The translations under genes were made by a program, and so were the position numbers. Shown here one piece after another: positions 44,425-60,200 of a stretch of 64,000 nucleotides of DNA (position 1 is the stretch's first letter; the number at the start of each line of letters is the position of its first letter). Source of the stretch: Watersipora subatra (lineage: Eukaryota > Bryozoa > Gymnolaemata > Cheilostomatida > Watersiporidae); the NCBI RefSeq assembly GCF_963576615.1, contig NC_088714.1, positions 29,880,558 through 29,944,557 of the forward strand. Reading direction: 5' to 3'. The notes under the pieces are model-generated. The model had not been told where the DNA came from. It saw nothing but the letters and a program-made list of their open reading frames with translations, and ran no database searches.

Positions 44425-46857
44425 TAAAACCAAAAACATTGCTCACCATAAAGTTCTTTAAAAGCATCTCATCATGAGAAACGAATAATCGGTGATTATA
44501 AAACCAATTTTCTCGCTATTACAAATCTTTTTATTCAAAGTTGAAGTATAATGGTTAATGTATTAGCTTACATCTACTTCATATACATGTACATGCATAT
44601 ACATCTTCCTTTTTCACAAATTGTGAATATCAAAAACATACCATCTCTTCTTACATATTTACTTTGCACTGCCATTATGACAGAATGTGTAGCATTATTA
44701 AAATTAACACTCTGTTTTACAAAATGAATATGGTTAAAAGAAATTAAGACAGTTATTGAGTTTATTCCTAGGAAACACTGGGTACTCTTGCTAAGACATA
44801 ATAATAATAATAATAATAATAATAAAATAAAACAACTTCTGCAGCTCATGTGTTTGTATGCTGAAAGACCTTTTGACCTTTTGACCTTTTGTGCTAAGGT
44901 TATTGAGATTTTTTGGTTGATAAGTCAGAGATTCCATTAAAAATGTCGGAATTTTTGTCGATGATTAAAGAGAATAGCCAACAGCCACCGAGTTCAGAGT
45001 TCAGAGTTCAGAGCTCACCTATTCATGTAAAAAGGCTAGTTGACTTGCTCCAAAATGATTTGGTTTGCTGAAGCCAGAAGGAATTGAACTTCAAATAATT
45101 CACGCTCTAATAAGTTGAACCAATGAAAGCTTCATATTTTCATTACATTCTGTAAATTTTGATACTTGACTATTGTTTATTTACTCTCAGATCAAAATAA
45201 AGTTTAGCTGTGTTAAAGTTAACATACATGTAGTTACATGTAACTTTATATTTAACATAAATTTAACGCAAAGTTTAACAGTTTAACATAGTTTAAAAGT
45301 GTAATTAAATCTATATATAAGTAAATGCTTTATGCTTAATGGCTCAGTGAAACATTTATATTTATAAACATTCACCTTTGCTTCATCTATTCGTGTTTTT
45401 ATGAAGTCATTAACGACTCCCCTCGCTACTTCCAGCTTTCTATGGGTGTCTCGAAACAAGAACTTGAAATGAAAGAGAAACGGGAGGGCATCCAGGACCG
45501 CCCCACTCGACAAGGGAACTGTTCCTTCGACTAGTCTCTCACTCATTTCATTAATCTTTTGGCAGACTTCATCGTCGTAGGAATATTTCTCACCAAACAT
45601 CTGAATTAAAATTTCACTTTACAGCTGGCTAAAGGATCGTGAAAAGCAAAATGAGGTTCTCAAACAGAAAGTAGCAATGAGCAGACAACTCAAGGTTCTT
45701 TGTTAATCATGACAAACAAAAGGTTGAGGAATTCAACTAAAGTAAAAAACTGTGAACACAAATAATAAAAGTTATACCATAATTTTTTTATTTGAGTTAG
45801 TAACATCAACAAAATGATGTTTTTTTGTTACATGTTAAAGGAAAAAAGGAAAGACAGAAATCAGGAATTATTGAGTGAGTTGAACAAACGTGCTTTAAGG
45901 TTGGTAATCTATTGTAGATTAAAGTATGGTAGATGAGTTGGGATAGTGAATTGAAGGTTGTAGTAACACAAATTTCATGAGCTGAAACATACGATGGTGG
46001 ATACAATATGTTGGATATAATATGTTGGTGCCACAGAGTAATAAAAGATGTTTATCATAACGAAATGATATACATGTATGTATACCATATATGATATGAA
46101 ATAAAGAAGTTCAACTTCTGAGCACCTTGAAAATAATTTTAATTTTAAACTTTTGACTATGTTTAGATATTGCTTTGCTTTCTTTTCTGAAAACAACTTG
46201 TTTTCCAATACTCACCTGGTTCCACTTTTAGTAAGGTTGGTGCATTTAGGGCTAATAATCAAAGATTAACATTTTGATACCATCTCAACTCTGACCTCGC
46301 ACTGTATTGATACATGGTACCGGAGAACAGTCCTTACTCACCATAGAAGCAATAACACAACACACATAGCCTGTGCTCAGCTCTGCCGCATCTATCACAT
46401 GACTATCTTTTTGGTGAATGTCATCAATCATATCTTTTATTGTTTCTTGCATGACATATTCCAGATCTGCAATGCCTGGTCCATAGGCTTTCATAGCCTT
46501 AAAAAATATGCGCCGCAGCATAATTTGCTCATCATTCAGTGTCTTCAACATAAAGCATATCATGACAAGAAATTTTGATTTACACTAATCCAGACATCTG
46601 CTAATTGTAAGAGTGCAAATCGGATTTCTGTCAGTTATTTGGGAGTTGTCTTCCTAATCTTTACTATGATAAAACCCATATCTGCCTGTCTGTTTGTTTG
46701 AAGCCAGGGTTTGAAATTAGAATAAAATATTGCTTCATCTGAAATTTAAGCTCGCGACACTCGGCTTTGCAGACCACAACTCTAACTGCACTAATCCAAT
46801 TAAGAACAGGCAATTGTACATATAGTAATTCTCTGTGCTTAATCGGCACACTAGACG

Positions 46858-47025
46858 ATGTCTCATGACACACTTGACGTTGTCTCATGACGCACTTGAC
46901 GATGTCTCATGAAACACTAAACGATGTCTCATGACACACTAAATGATGTCTCATGACATACTTGACGATGTCTCATGACACACTTGACGATGTCTCATGG
47001 CACGCTTGACGATGTCTCATGGTAC
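46858..47025. repeat. 22-bp repeat, copy 2
   Basis: Matches 10008-10175. Confidence 0.85.
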
Positions 47026-47768
47026 ACCCGGACTGTAATGGTACTAGTACATATATAACCATGAAGTTACCTCTGCTACTCTTATAGTTAGGCAAAGAGC
47101 GATAGTATTTAAAGTACCTGAGAAATCAAACTTGCTCTTTGCAGACCAGATTTTCGACCCAAAGAGTTTTGCAAGTAATGATGACAAAATGACTTGGAAT
47201 GATTAGGGTAAGTTGATAGTTCAGAGTACACCAAAACAACAAAATGTCCATGAGAGTTTTGAGATAGCTGTTGAGGAAGAAATACAGTGTTAAAGATTAA
47301 CCTTTTTAATTTTATTCTTTCTAAAAGCAATGGTTGACTATGAAGATTAATTCATCACTGAGTATTTGTGGACTTTCTAGCAAAATTATAGAAAATACAA
47401 TACGAATATTTCGTAGCTCTAAATACAATGGGTTTGATATTCACTCAATATTTTACGATTATTTCATTAGCGATGTGATTTTAGTATTTCTAATAACTTA
47501 AAATTTTTTGTGCACAAAAACTGTTGAGAAATATCTAGAGAAGTGTTAATATTCTCAATGCTTCACCTTAGTTTAATTAACTTTCTCTTGGGAAAGTAAA
47601 CCAACTTAATCCAGCAATGATTGATGATAATAATGATAACATTCCTTGTCTTTACTATTATAAGAGCAGTGTCTGTCTGTCCGTCTGTTCAAAGCCATGT
47701 GAATAGCAATAGGAAAAAAGATAACCCAGCACAAGAATCGAATCTTGGGTGTCGCATTCATAAACAAC

Positions 47769-48028
47769 CACGCCACCGCTACATCGCGCCACCGCTACAT
47801 CGCCCCACCGCTACATCGCGCCACCGCTACATCGCGCCACCGCTACATCGCGCCACCGCTACATCGCGCCACCGCTACATCGCGCCACCGCTACATCGCG
47901 CCACCGCTACATCGCGCCACCGCTACATCGCGCCACCGCTACATCGCGCCACCGCTACATCGCGCCACCGCTACATCGCGCCACCGCTACATCGCGCCAC
48001 CGCTACATCGCGCCACCGCTACATCGCG
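47769..48028. repeat. 16-bp CCACCGCTACATCGCG repeat, copy 2
   Basis: Matches 10919-11178 except one base. Confidence 0.95.
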
Positions 48029-48977
48029 CATTTCACACATTTCTTTGCGCATGAGATGCTGCAGATATGGAAGCATGCCTGTTACTTGCCACTTAACAAT
48101 CACACAAACTGATGTCATGACTAAACCAAAATTTTTCTCATTTGAGTAGAAATTTTATCAGATTCTAAAAATCTTACAAAATTCCACGATTAAATCAGCC
48201 TACATAAAAGCTTGATGAAGACATAGCATTATAGATGAAGATGATAGCATTCTTGAACATGTTAGTAGAGGCAGTTATAATTGACAACTGTTGCAGGTAG
48301 TTTATGTTGAACTTTAGGATTTAATTGTTCTAAAAGCCTTGAGCATTTCAGTTAGTCTAGCAACTTGTTCAAGTGTATTTGAAAAATTGAATAAAAAAAC
48401 ATGAATTAGGACATAACGTCAGTACAGAAAGTAATTGTAGAACTAAAGCACACGTATTTGGTTAACCAAGTGTCAATGTGTAGGACAGTTATCAGCAAGG
48501 TCATACGGCATCAGCTAATTATAACCAGTACATATTTCAACAATTTATTCACCAGTGGTTAACAGATTTATAGCTTCTACTTCCAACGTATGCTGACGTT
48601 ACATTATTATATAGCTGTCAGCACCAGTAGATCCCACGACAAGTCAAATTGAGCTGATTAATTCGTGGGCAACAAATCTACCAACTAACAACTAACCTTC
48701 TACCTTATAAGCTTAATTCAGTCTACACGTGAATGTGCAAGTTTGCCATCGCTGATAACTTGCTTAAAGTTTGTTCATAGCTGACATTATCTCTGTAACC
48801 TTAGAACTTTACAAGGTGGCTGTAGCTCATAAAATAACAAACAACTCTTACCAGAAATAGGTTGCAAATGAAACAGCAACTTTTTTAAGCGTTTGTCTCT
48901 ATGCATGAGTGATCAGCAAATACTTGGAGGAGCTAAATAAACCACTACAAATTATACATTGGGTAGCTTTCTTTGAG

Positions 48978-49265
48978 ATCTTATAGCTTACTAGTTGACC
49001 CAGTTATAGTTTGTCTTGTAGTTTAATAGATGACCCAGTTACTGAATGTCTTATAGTTTACTAGATGACCCAGTTACTGAATGTCTTATAGTTTACTAGA
49101 TGACCCAGTTATTGAATGTCTTATAGTTTACTAGATGACCCAGTTATTGAATGTCTTATAGTTTACTAGATGACCTAGTTATTGAATGTCTTATAGTTTA
49201 CTAGATGACCTAGTTATTGAATGTCTTATAGTTTACTAGAGGACTCAGTTATCGAATGGCTTTTA
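48978..49265. repeat. 35-bp minisatellite, copy 2
   Basis: Matches 12128-12415. Confidence 0.92.
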
Positions 49266-49542
49266 ATCAGTTCTACCTCTAATACATATGTACTTTAATA
49301 AAAGATTAGTTTGTTAAGCCCTAGATCCAAGTCACTGGTGAGGAGAACCTTTCAGAAGTTGTCATGCTATGGGCCATCTACACTATAGCTGTTTGATACT
49401 GTGTTATTAGGGATTGGTGTTTCCTATGGTATTATGGCATTTTCATTAAGTCCAAATATCTCACTTGTACTGCCATAAGAGCATTCATAGATAACCCTCA
49501 ATAGATTTATGATGAGCTTCAATCTTTCTAAGAGAGACAACT

Positions 49543-49853
49543 CCTAGGTCCACCTTGTTAGTATGAGAGGCAACTCCTAGGTCCACCTTGTAAGTATGAG
49601 AAGCAACTCCTAGTTCCACCTTGTTAGTATGATCGGCAACTCCTAGGTCCACCTTGTTAGTACGAGAGGCAACTCCTATGTCCACCTTGTTAGTATGAGA
49701 GGCGACTCCTATGTCCACCTTGTTAGTATGAGAGGCGACTCCTAGGTCCACCTTGTTAGTAGGAGAAGCAACTCCTAGGTCCACCTTGTTAGTATGAAAG
49801 GCAACTCCTAGGTCCACCTTGTTAGTACGAGAGGCAACTCCTAGGTCATCTTG
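49543..49853. repeat. 33-bp minisatellite, copy 2
   Basis: Matches 12693-13003. Confidence 0.92.
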
Positions 49854-51278
49854 TTAGCCCTTTATCCCGCAGCAGAGTGATTTCCTATTGACTGGTTAGA
49901 GGCCAAGTGGCTGAGAACAATTATTATAGACGTTTGATTAATAGTGCTTGTTGTAGACATGAAAATCATTGCTGAAGTTGAAGATGAATCTAGTCATTTC
50001 TGAGCTTTGCGGATGAGTATCACCCCACACTTCAGCCATGTTATAAGCAACCAGTGTCCTGTCAGTCTAGTGTGTAGGGAGAGATTGTCATGTGTGCTGA
50101 TAGAGCACAGCAAATAGCTATCAGCACAATTAGTCTAACAGACAGCGATTGATTGGTGCAGATGTTAGCATGCCAGTATACCAAGCTAAGTGTTGTGAGT
50201 TCAAACCCTGTTGAAAGCATTTTTTATCTCAACTTATAACCATGGCTTTAGATGGATGGATGCACGAACACGATTCTTATTATAGTAAAGATTGAAAAGC
50301 TCAGCCAGAAACCAGAGTGCAATGAGATGCCTGACACTGTCCACCATGAACAGGTACTGCTGCCAATTCTTTATCTGATTCACAAAACAATGAGCTAAAA
50401 CAGGAAATGGTAGAATTAAAAATTTAGAACTGCCGATGAATAACACTTCACTGGTGTTTTACTTCACACAAGTTTCTTTCCACAAACTATAGTTGCACCT
50501 GCTGTCACACTTGTAGGACTTGAGGACATTCACGTCTCCAGCAATGTGGAAGAGCTTAACTATACGCATACTTGCGCAATATATTGTGCAAATGCAAAAA
50601 AGTTAGACTACTTGAAATTCACGAACATTTCCATGAAGACCTTTATAAGGATTAAGCTATAGTTTGTGATTTGATATGTACAGTTAGTATAACGTAAAGG
50701 TAACCAAAACTTATAGAAAAGTTAGTAAAGCTGCTTTAAAAGGAATCTCAAGTGGTATGATCTTTAGATCAATGTTTATATTATAACTATTATAAAAATT
50801 TATAAAAAGAAACATTATTTTTCTACTCTATTTCATTTTATAAAATGTTCTTATACTGTTTTTGCACATGAAATAACACAAGTTTTTATAGCAACATTTC
50901 AGAGAATGGTAAACTAGTTAGTGTCATCCGCAGAGTCAGCTCCATCAAACATAATGTCATGAAGGAAGCACAAAACTTGACTATCATGTAAAGTAAACAA
51001 GAAAAAAAAATAAAACATCAGAAAACTATTACAAAAAAGTTAAATTCTTTACCATATTCAACTATATTGCAACATTCTATCTGACTGACTGAACAATGAA
51101 TCTGTAAAAGATGCAAAATACTCTTGGCAAGCGTTTCCTTTATCAGTTGCTAAGGAACTCGGTATCTTAAATATGTAGAGGAAAGCTTGTGTATGTACAG
51201 CGTATATGGTTAAAAGAGTCTATTACTGAACTCGGTAGAGCAAAGCTGAAAACATTGAATTGGACTGCTGTTCTTATA

Positions 51279-54200
51279 TCACTGGCGTCTAACGAATTTA
51301 ACATGCGTGGAAGGCGGTGATAGGAGAATAGACATCGGGTACTTTCTCACATCGCGTTCTGGCAGCTTCCCGATGAGCTCCACATTGTATTTTTGTAGAA
51401 TGTTAGCCAAAAAGAGGAATATTCTTGACCTGGCTAACAATTCACCTGGACACGCTCTTCTTCCTGATCCAAATCCCAGAAAACTGTAAAATCCGAAAAA
51501 ACAACAGCTATTATGTTTCTAGGTTTTATGAAACAGTCTAGTTACATAAAAACCATTTGTTTTATGTAACCAGAGGCTCAGACCAGAAGTTTCGCCAAAG
51601 GCTTTGAGACATATATACATTGGAGATATACTTTGTGCATGGGCAGTTAGTGTGCCAAGTCTATATAAAAATTTTATCATGTTTTTCAAGCATTTGTTAT
51701 CATTTCTACTGTACTCAAACCTTTGCGCATAATTCTTCAAAAAACATACTGTATCTAAGATGTTATAAACATGATAAAAGAATCTTTTACTTTGTTTGGT
51801 TTAACAGATTAATTTATAAGAGGTAATGTCAACCTGATCTAGTCTCATGATATTCATTCCAGTTTAGTGTGATTTAATCTATTCTAGTTTTATCTATTGA
51901 AGTCTACACGTGATAATTTAGACTGTTTTAGTCAGGGTTGTTCTAGTTTACTCCCTAATTGTATCTGCTGTAGTCTGGTTATCCTAGTTTACTCCCTAAT
52001 TGTATCTACTGTAGTCTGGTTATTCTAGTTTACTCCCTAATTGTATCTACTGTAGTCTGGTTATTCTAGTTTACTCCCTAATTGTATCTGCTGTAGTCTG
52101 GTTATCCTAGTTTACTCCCTAATTGTATCTACTGTGGTCTGGTTATTCTAGTTTACTCCCTAATTTTATCTACTGTAGTCTGGTTATTCTAGTTTACTCC
52201 CTAATTGTATCTGCTGTAGTCTGGTTATCCTAGTTTACTCCCTAATTGTATCTACTGTGGTCTGGTTATTCTAGTTTACTCCCTAATTTTATCTACTGTA
52301 GTCTGGTTATTCTAGTTCACTCCCTAATTGTATCTAATGTAGTCTGGTTATATTAGTTTACTTCTTAATTGTTTCAAATGTATTCTAGTACGATTTGTTT
52401 CACTTTCAGAAACATTTTATTACAGCTTTCTTCTAGTTGGACAAATACAAGATGCCTTAAAATTGTATTTAACCCCAAAGTACGGATTACTAAGACCCAA
52501 AACTAGCTTTAACATCACAGTATTTGCTCATGTATTAGCGCAGGTTATGAGCATGTGAAGCCCATTAGGGCAGTTCAGCTACTGTACATGTACAAAAAAA
52601 AATATGTGCAAAAAATGTCTTGTAGTAATTTACAACTATGAGTAAAAAATATGTAATCTACATTCATCAATTAATTTAGTCTTAGTATCCTAGTACGGTT
52701 TGGAACGAAAGTTGGTTGTGGAAAGCAAATTCTTCGTTTGATCTTTGAACTCTTACATTATCATTTTTTATATTTTGTGTTAAAAGTTCTTGGAATCAGG
52801 GCATTGCATTAGCGAGTAACTTGCCAACTTAATGTTGAAATTTAATCACTGCCATCTGGATTTCACTATTAAAAAGTTGTATGATAATTTATACACTATA
52901 AATAGCTTTTGTTTTAAAACGGTTTCCATTGTTGACCGACAAGCTATCTGTTTGAGACAAGCACTGACAGCCATACATATACAACCAGTATTCTCTCTGC
53001 CTCAGTCATTACAGTCATCCCACACATGTAATACAGAAGTCAACTAACAATAATAATAATGCTGATAGTTACTTTTTGAAAATGACATATGTAAAGAACT
53101 ATTATACAGTTTTACTTGCAAATTATTTAGGAATGGGATCAAGAAAGTTAGGTCAGAAGATACCTATAATACGTAAAGTTTTTCAAACCCTACAAACATC
53201 AGCACAAAATAGACACTGAGCTTACATACAACCCGGCTTGTACGAGATAGATAATTCATTTTTGTAAGTTGAAAATAATGACTTATTGCGTGCATTTTAT
53301 GTACATGTAATTACAACTTCAGCTCAAACACATATTATGATAAACACCGACCCCCTTCACAGTCGATTGCACACAGGCTAGTTCTGACATCTTGTCAAAA
53401 AGTTAAAAGGGGATGTTTTAGAGAATTTTTCTTGATTTGCTGTCGATGCCTTATTGACTCAACACTGAATGACAACTGCAGGTTGAAGTAACTGCCATAT
53501 GAGCAAAATCTATGATGATAATCTCAGAGTATATTGCCTCTTCTTTCTGACTTACTTTTGTCGCAATGGATGGTCTCGATCTACACACTTTCCTTCTTTA
53601 TCTAGAAATCTATCAGGCTTTAACACAAAGGGATCTTCATAGATATCGGGATTGTGGGCTGTATGGAAGGCGTTTATGAGCACTACAGTATTCGCTGGAA
53701 TCTAAAATATGACTGGCTGATGCAGAGTAGAGACAATTCTCACGTTACTAGTTGAAGTATTAACTAAAACGATGAAAGAGTTTTTTGATAGGATAGTCTT
53801 GGGTAGAGTAACTGCTACTAAATAACCAGTACATATGATAGACAGAATATCGGTTCACAGAATAAACAGGCAGGTCGTGAAAAGTTATAATAGCAAACTT
53901 TACTATCATTAGAGGGGTGTTCGTTTGAAAGCCCAAAGCCAGGGTTAAATGTTAGGAAAAAAGACTGCTTGCAACAGGATTCAAACATCCAACTCAGCTT
54001 TGTAGATCAATGCTCTAACAACTTCACTAATCCAGAATCGTTATGAATTATAACACCTGACAATACACATTAGACTGCCAGGGTGCTAGTATGAATAACA
54101 AAACAAACAAACAGTTAAAAGACAAAAATGGTGTCAACCTTGACATTCTTATCTTCAACTAACTATGAGTTACAACCGCTAGCTGATTGTAACTCTCATG

Positions 54201-57200
54201 CTTGCGAAAATGCTGTTGCTGATTACTGGCAGCAATCAGATTACATTAGCTAGTACAGTTAGTACAGTGTACTGTAGATAAATGTTATCTACTGGCAATC
54301 TTGCCATCCTGAACAGCTGATAGTAAAGGCTGGAAATGATGTCACTTTGAACGTATCTTCCCAACCAATATGAGTCAGTGTGGGAGAGTAGGTCTACACT
54401 CCCGGATCTAGTAACCCACAGCCACAGCCTCATGATAAAACACCATCACGATTTTTCAAACGAAACCAAGCAGAGTATCTTTATATTAGCAACCATTAGC
54501 CATCTTTGACAAATTGGTATTAATCTATCTACAGTGTAAACCTCTCATCTTCTAATCTTTTTTGACACCGTCGAACTAAAGAAATAATATACACGTAAGT
54601 GGTTATTGAAGCGCTTCATAAAAGTTTTCTTCACGCGAGTCTTGAACTCGGACACTCCGCTCTATAAACTAACACTCTACCAAATGTCTAAATCTACCAC
54701 ATATGGAGTTGTTAGAATAATCTTTCCTATAATAAAAACAGTGTTCCGTAACATTGAAACATTCTAGTATGGGGGAAGATCTCTAAGAGCAGACTGCCAG
54801 AGCTCAACACGTTACCTATAAACTTACCGTTACTGTTACCGTTACTGTTACCGTTACTGTTACCGTTACTGTTACCGTTACTGTTACCGTTACTGTTACC
54901 GTTACTGTTACCGTTACTGTTACCGTTACTGTTACCGTTACTGTTACCGTTACTTCAATGTTACCGTTACCTACGGCTTATTTAATGTAAACAAAGCATG
55001 CTTACTCCAAACAATGCCGGGCTCAATTGGCAAACTTTGATGTGTAATTTCCTGTATAAATTTGCAACGATCTGAAACCCAATTAGAAACCCAAAATTTG
55101 CCTTCGTGACGCTTGCCTCCAATGAATGTGTATATAGATTGTTGTTGTAAAAACAGTGTAACAATTTATGTTAAAAATAAAACAAATCTTGCAGCTGTAA
55201 GTCGAGCTTACAGCTAGTACTTTATAAACGCCTGATCTCTTTCTCTCCTTAGTTGAGACATTGTGTATTGCCCCTACAAACCTTATAGCCAATAAGTTCT
55301 GTGTCTCTGAGAGTCATGTGGGGCAGAAGTACAGGTGCTTGAGACAGATATCTGAACTGTTCTAGCAGATAGGCTTCCATTTGAGGCAGCTTCTCTCTAC
55401 AGCAGTCCGAGCGTAATGAACTGTTTAGTGCAAGTTTTTTGTTTGAGCTAGCTATTACGAAAGTCCAAATAAATGGTTTGTTTTTTATTTTAGAAACGAA
55501 AAAAACAATTTGCTATATGGCGATGCCACTTGAAAAGCACGCACTGTTCATCCATTGTGTGACTAATCTTACATAAAACTTAAAAATTCTTTTAGCTGTG
55601 TTTTATAAAAAAACAATTTTTTTTGAAATTCTCAGAATTTTTTTTATTTCAGATGTTTTATTTTATATTTTGCTTTAGCATATTTTTTTGGACACAAAAC
55701 TAGTTTGTCAAAATTAAGAACAACTAGCAAACATATTTATGAGCAATTAGTCACTACAATTTATCTTCCCAGATAATATTTGTTTCAAAAAAGCTTACCA
55801 ACTATCAGTTGATTTTTTTGACAAGCTTAATTTTATGTTGATTTATTGACTGTAGCAAGACTCTCAAATTTTTATGAAAACACTGAATTTAGTACCCATT
55901 TTGCTGTTATTAGTATACCTATAACTAAGCAAAATCTAGTATGATTTTTCATTTTTAATAAATTGCACAGTTTTTTGATGGTTTACGTTTAAATTTGGAA
56001 TTTTTTGTACAAATTTGATTGGTAAAAGAGCCTTATTTTGGCAGATTTTATAAAAATGTTTTTTTTTGCTAATTAGCTCTACTAATAAAAAAGAGTTTGA
56101 ACTGTTCGAGAATGTTAAACAGTTGATCCAGAGTTTAAGCTCTTGATATGTATTAAGTGTCTTTAGTTCTACACTTGAATTTTGCAACATAACCTCAACT
56201 CTGCTAATAAGGGTTGAATCGGATTTTCGATAATATTGCAAAATTAGGCTGCAGTCATTTGTGGCATCTAAAAAGGCAACCATAAAAAAGACACAACTGT
56301 AAACCATCAATGCCTTGTGTCCAAGTAGCAGTATAATATTTAAGTTACTTCCAGTTTGAAGGTTTAAAGGAATCAAAATTCTTTAACTTTTATTTAGCCG
56401 CAGGCAGGGTTTAAATGTGCACTACACATGCAAAAAATCGAACACTCTTTTTACGTACGGAGAAATATGGAAGAGACTTTACATGAAACATTTAGAATTA
56501 TGATAACAGATTACTGACAAGACACTGATATACTGCTTGATAGAATCTTTGAAACAAAAACCAAGACTGCTGACCATTACTAGCCACAATCTTTACTATA
56601 ATAAGAGCCGCGTCTGTCCGTGTGTCCGCAACTACGCTAAGAGAATTAGGAAAAGAGATTCTACACCATGGGAATCAAACGCTGACATTCAGATTATAAG
56701 TCAAGAGCGCTATCATCTGCACCATTCAACCACCTTTCCACATCTGAGAATAGTTGTGCACGTAGATATTACATATGACAGCGTCATGGGACTTCCAGCG
56801 CACTAATGTAGTTCATCATAAAATACATTAGAAATGCTGACTGAATGATGAGCTGCAGATGGGCCAGACAACTTTATCCATTGCTAAATTTTCTGCCAAC
56901 ATTTAACACCCGATTCGTAAGTCAGCGCTGCCATAAGACCCACAAAAAGTTATATTGTTATTGTTGAGGAGGAATATGGGTGTTTCCAGCTCATTCACAT
57001 GATAACAACCCTAAGAGTACCAGTGCGAAAGCAGAACTTCCAGAAGTTTCTGTCACCAGTGACTAGCCATTGTCACGTTCGTAATAAAACATGTCCTTAC
57101 TTGTCTTTGAGACATATGATGTGGGTCGGATTCAGCTGGGTGTCAAGCTCATCCTGGAGCCTCTTTTGTAGACCTGGATCATGTAGGAGGTCTAGGAATA

Positions 57201-60200
57201 TCTGAGCGAGACTTCTTCTGCTCGTTTCCAACCCTATTGACACAGACAGAGAAATGGTGTTTTAAATAGCTTTAAAAATAGCCTGATGTGGTGTTGGCAT
57301 GGGAACAGTTTGTAACTATTTTGGGTGGTCAAGGTCTGGTTTGAGGATTATCAACATAATTGAAGTTAAGGCATGTCATGAGTCAACCATAGTCTAGACT
57401 TCAAGGATGTTTCGTTTTGTTGTCTTTTTCATTTATTTGTTTGTTATATACCTGTAAAAATTTTTTAACAAATGAGGCTTATTTCAGTAGATTTGCTATA
57501 TACCCGTGTATATCATAGCAATTTATAAAATTGTTTACTCTAGCTTAAGTAGCTGTATGGCATCCCAGTCAAAAGACCACCCCAGTAGACGCTATTATAA
57601 CTTCCCAATATATAAATTCCAATTGATGTACAAAGTTTACGCTTCGAATTACGTTAGAAATTTCATCTATATATATAAGTCCCAGCGTTTGTTGGTTGTA
57701 TGTTGTTGGTGTGTCCAATTGTATCGATCACGTTTTAGGAATGAAAAAATTTCTTTTCATTGTAGTTCAACTCATAACCTCCAAGTCTGCAGACAGGCGT
57801 GCTAAACCACCTGTCCGAGTGGCTACAATGCTATACGATAAAATAATTTTCCACATCATCCTTATTACACCTGCCGATCTTCAATGCCGATTCGTTACAA
57901 AGGTCACTTTTCATCTAGCACGCTTTAAGATCATGATGGTGTGAAAGATCATGATGCAATCTTTTTTTAATGCTGTTCTAAATTATAATAACGGCTCTTA
58001 TTATAGTGAAGATTTAGACTAGATCATGTTACTCAAATTCATTAGGTACAGAAACATAGCCAATTCAAAATAACTTTTCTATGCAAAAACCTTTTATTAC
58101 CTGTACAACGCTGGACATCCAACTAGCATAACATAAAAGTTCACGTTGGTACAAGGGCTCGAATTCATTTTGAATAATGAAAATCTCATAGTTAGCCTTA
58201 CAAATATATGTTTTTCTTTTTGCGCACTTCGGAGAGAAAATGACGTATAGGGAGTTTTCTATTACAGAAAACTAGTAGTCTAGTTTTCTGTAATAGAAAA
58301 CTGAAAGTCTAAAAGTCATGTTTAATACGCTATGAGAGATTGTCAGGTGTGCGGATAAAGTGCCCATAACAAGTAGCTGCACAATTATTCACAAATGCGT
58401 ATTAGAGTGTCTGAATGTTGTGGTTTCAAAATCAGCGTGATGCAATCTTTTCTTCTACCACTAATCGTGGCTTCGGACAGAAAGTAATGATTATAGCTAT
58501 AACTATAGCAATAACTATAGCAATAACTATAGCAATAACTATAGCAATAACTATAGCAATAAATATAGCAATAACTATAGCAATAACTATAGCAATAACT
58601 ATAGCAATAACTATAGCAATAACTATAGCAATAACTATAGCAATACCTATAGCAATAACTATAGCAATAACTATAGCAATAACTATAGCAATAACTATAG
58701 CAATAACTATAGCAATACTATAGCAATAACTATAGAAATAACTATAGCAAAAACAAAGATTTTCTAATAAACTTGAATGCAATTCATATATCATAAAAGG
58801 TAGAAGATAGTAACATCTACCTGCTCTGATGAAATCTAGTAGTAGTCCTTTGATGCCTTCATCGTCTAGCTGTGGTTTACCATCTTTATCCATCTCCGCC
58901 TTCTGTATTTCAATAAAGTAGTCTAGACATCCTCTCTTGTTGTTAGCATCATAAGAAGCCTAAAGAACATGTTAGGCTAAGACAGTTTTTAGTTGCTCAA
59001 ACTTTACTAAAATAATTGATAATATCTATATCAATCCCACTTTGTCACTGGGTGTCTGTCTGTCTGTTAGTTCGCAGAAATTCTATGCGTTTTCATTAAT
59101 TTTAGTCAGTTCCATCCACACTTCACACGCCATGCCCTCCGTGCCTTTCACCATGTCACCAGAATATTTCATTTCCAAAATCCTCCTGGTTTATGAAAAC
59201 CAGCCTTTTAAACACGGATTAGCAATTCAAGAATGCATTGTTGCATGCATGAAGGACAATTGCTTTTGATAAAAACGTATGGATTGTTGTTGGGAAAGCA
59301 GTGAAGCATTTTGTTTTGAAGATCTACACATGGGATGCAGGCTATCTGATTGAAAAAAAATGCCGGGCAACACCGAGCAACACCGGGCAACATCGGGCAA
59401 CACCGAGCAACACCGAGCAACACCGGTCAACACCGAACCACACCGGGCAACACCAGGCAACACCGAGCAACACCAGGCAACACCGAGCAACACCGAGCAA
59501 TACCGAGCAACACCGGTCAACACCGAGCAACACCGGTCAACACCGGGCAACACCGAACAACACTGAGCAACACCGAGCAACACCGAGCAACACCGGGCAA
59601 CACCTAGCAACACCGGTCAACACCAAACGACACCGGGCAACACCGGGCAACACCGGGCAACACCGAGCAACACCGGGCAACACCGGGCAACACCGTGCAA
59701 CACCGGGTTTACTGCTAATCGTTAGTAATCATTTTTCAAACTTTTACCCAAAATGTTAAGAAAATTTTACTAATGCCTTGACTACAAAATTTTCTTAACA
59801 ATTTTAGCACCATCAACCTGCTACTCGACAACAAAGCTTAATATCTAATTATTGAGCAGGTTTGTTTACGAGTGACTACTTAGCATTATAGTTCATATGT
59901 TTCTATTCTCAAGCAGCAGATATTCACGACGTGATAGTTTTATTTTGTATTTACCAAAAACTGCACTCAACAATTGTACTGCTCATTCTTTTAATCTTTT
60001 GTCAAAAAAAAGAAGATGTATACCTAAGCTTAGTGGCTTCAAGTTTTGAGACTACTAAGTCTAGGCATACATCTTATCTTTTTTGCCCTTGTATATCCTT
60101 TTGTTTTTGCATTTATGACACTAAATGTAGACACCTCTTTATTAATGGATTTATCTTTTAGGTGGTGCTATATTTTTTGCATAAAAATGATTATGGACTG

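Larger units (their letters stand above)
37679..46542 (-). pseudogene. Cytochrome P450 gene B', second-copy paralog with same TAA
   Basis: Duplicate of gene B. Exons in order: 46342-46542, 45376-45600, 41845-41983, 40446-40578, 39650-39764, 39193-39338, 37679-37883. Exon sequences look identical to gene B, including TAA at 41942-41944 and tandem TAA-TGA at the end. It lies 5' of gene A; its last base is about 2.1 kb upstream of the gene A start codon. Exons 1-3 are absent from the flanking sequence up to A' exon 10 at 51279, so the 5' truncation also predates the duplication (or both copies share an assembly feature). Confidence 0.85.
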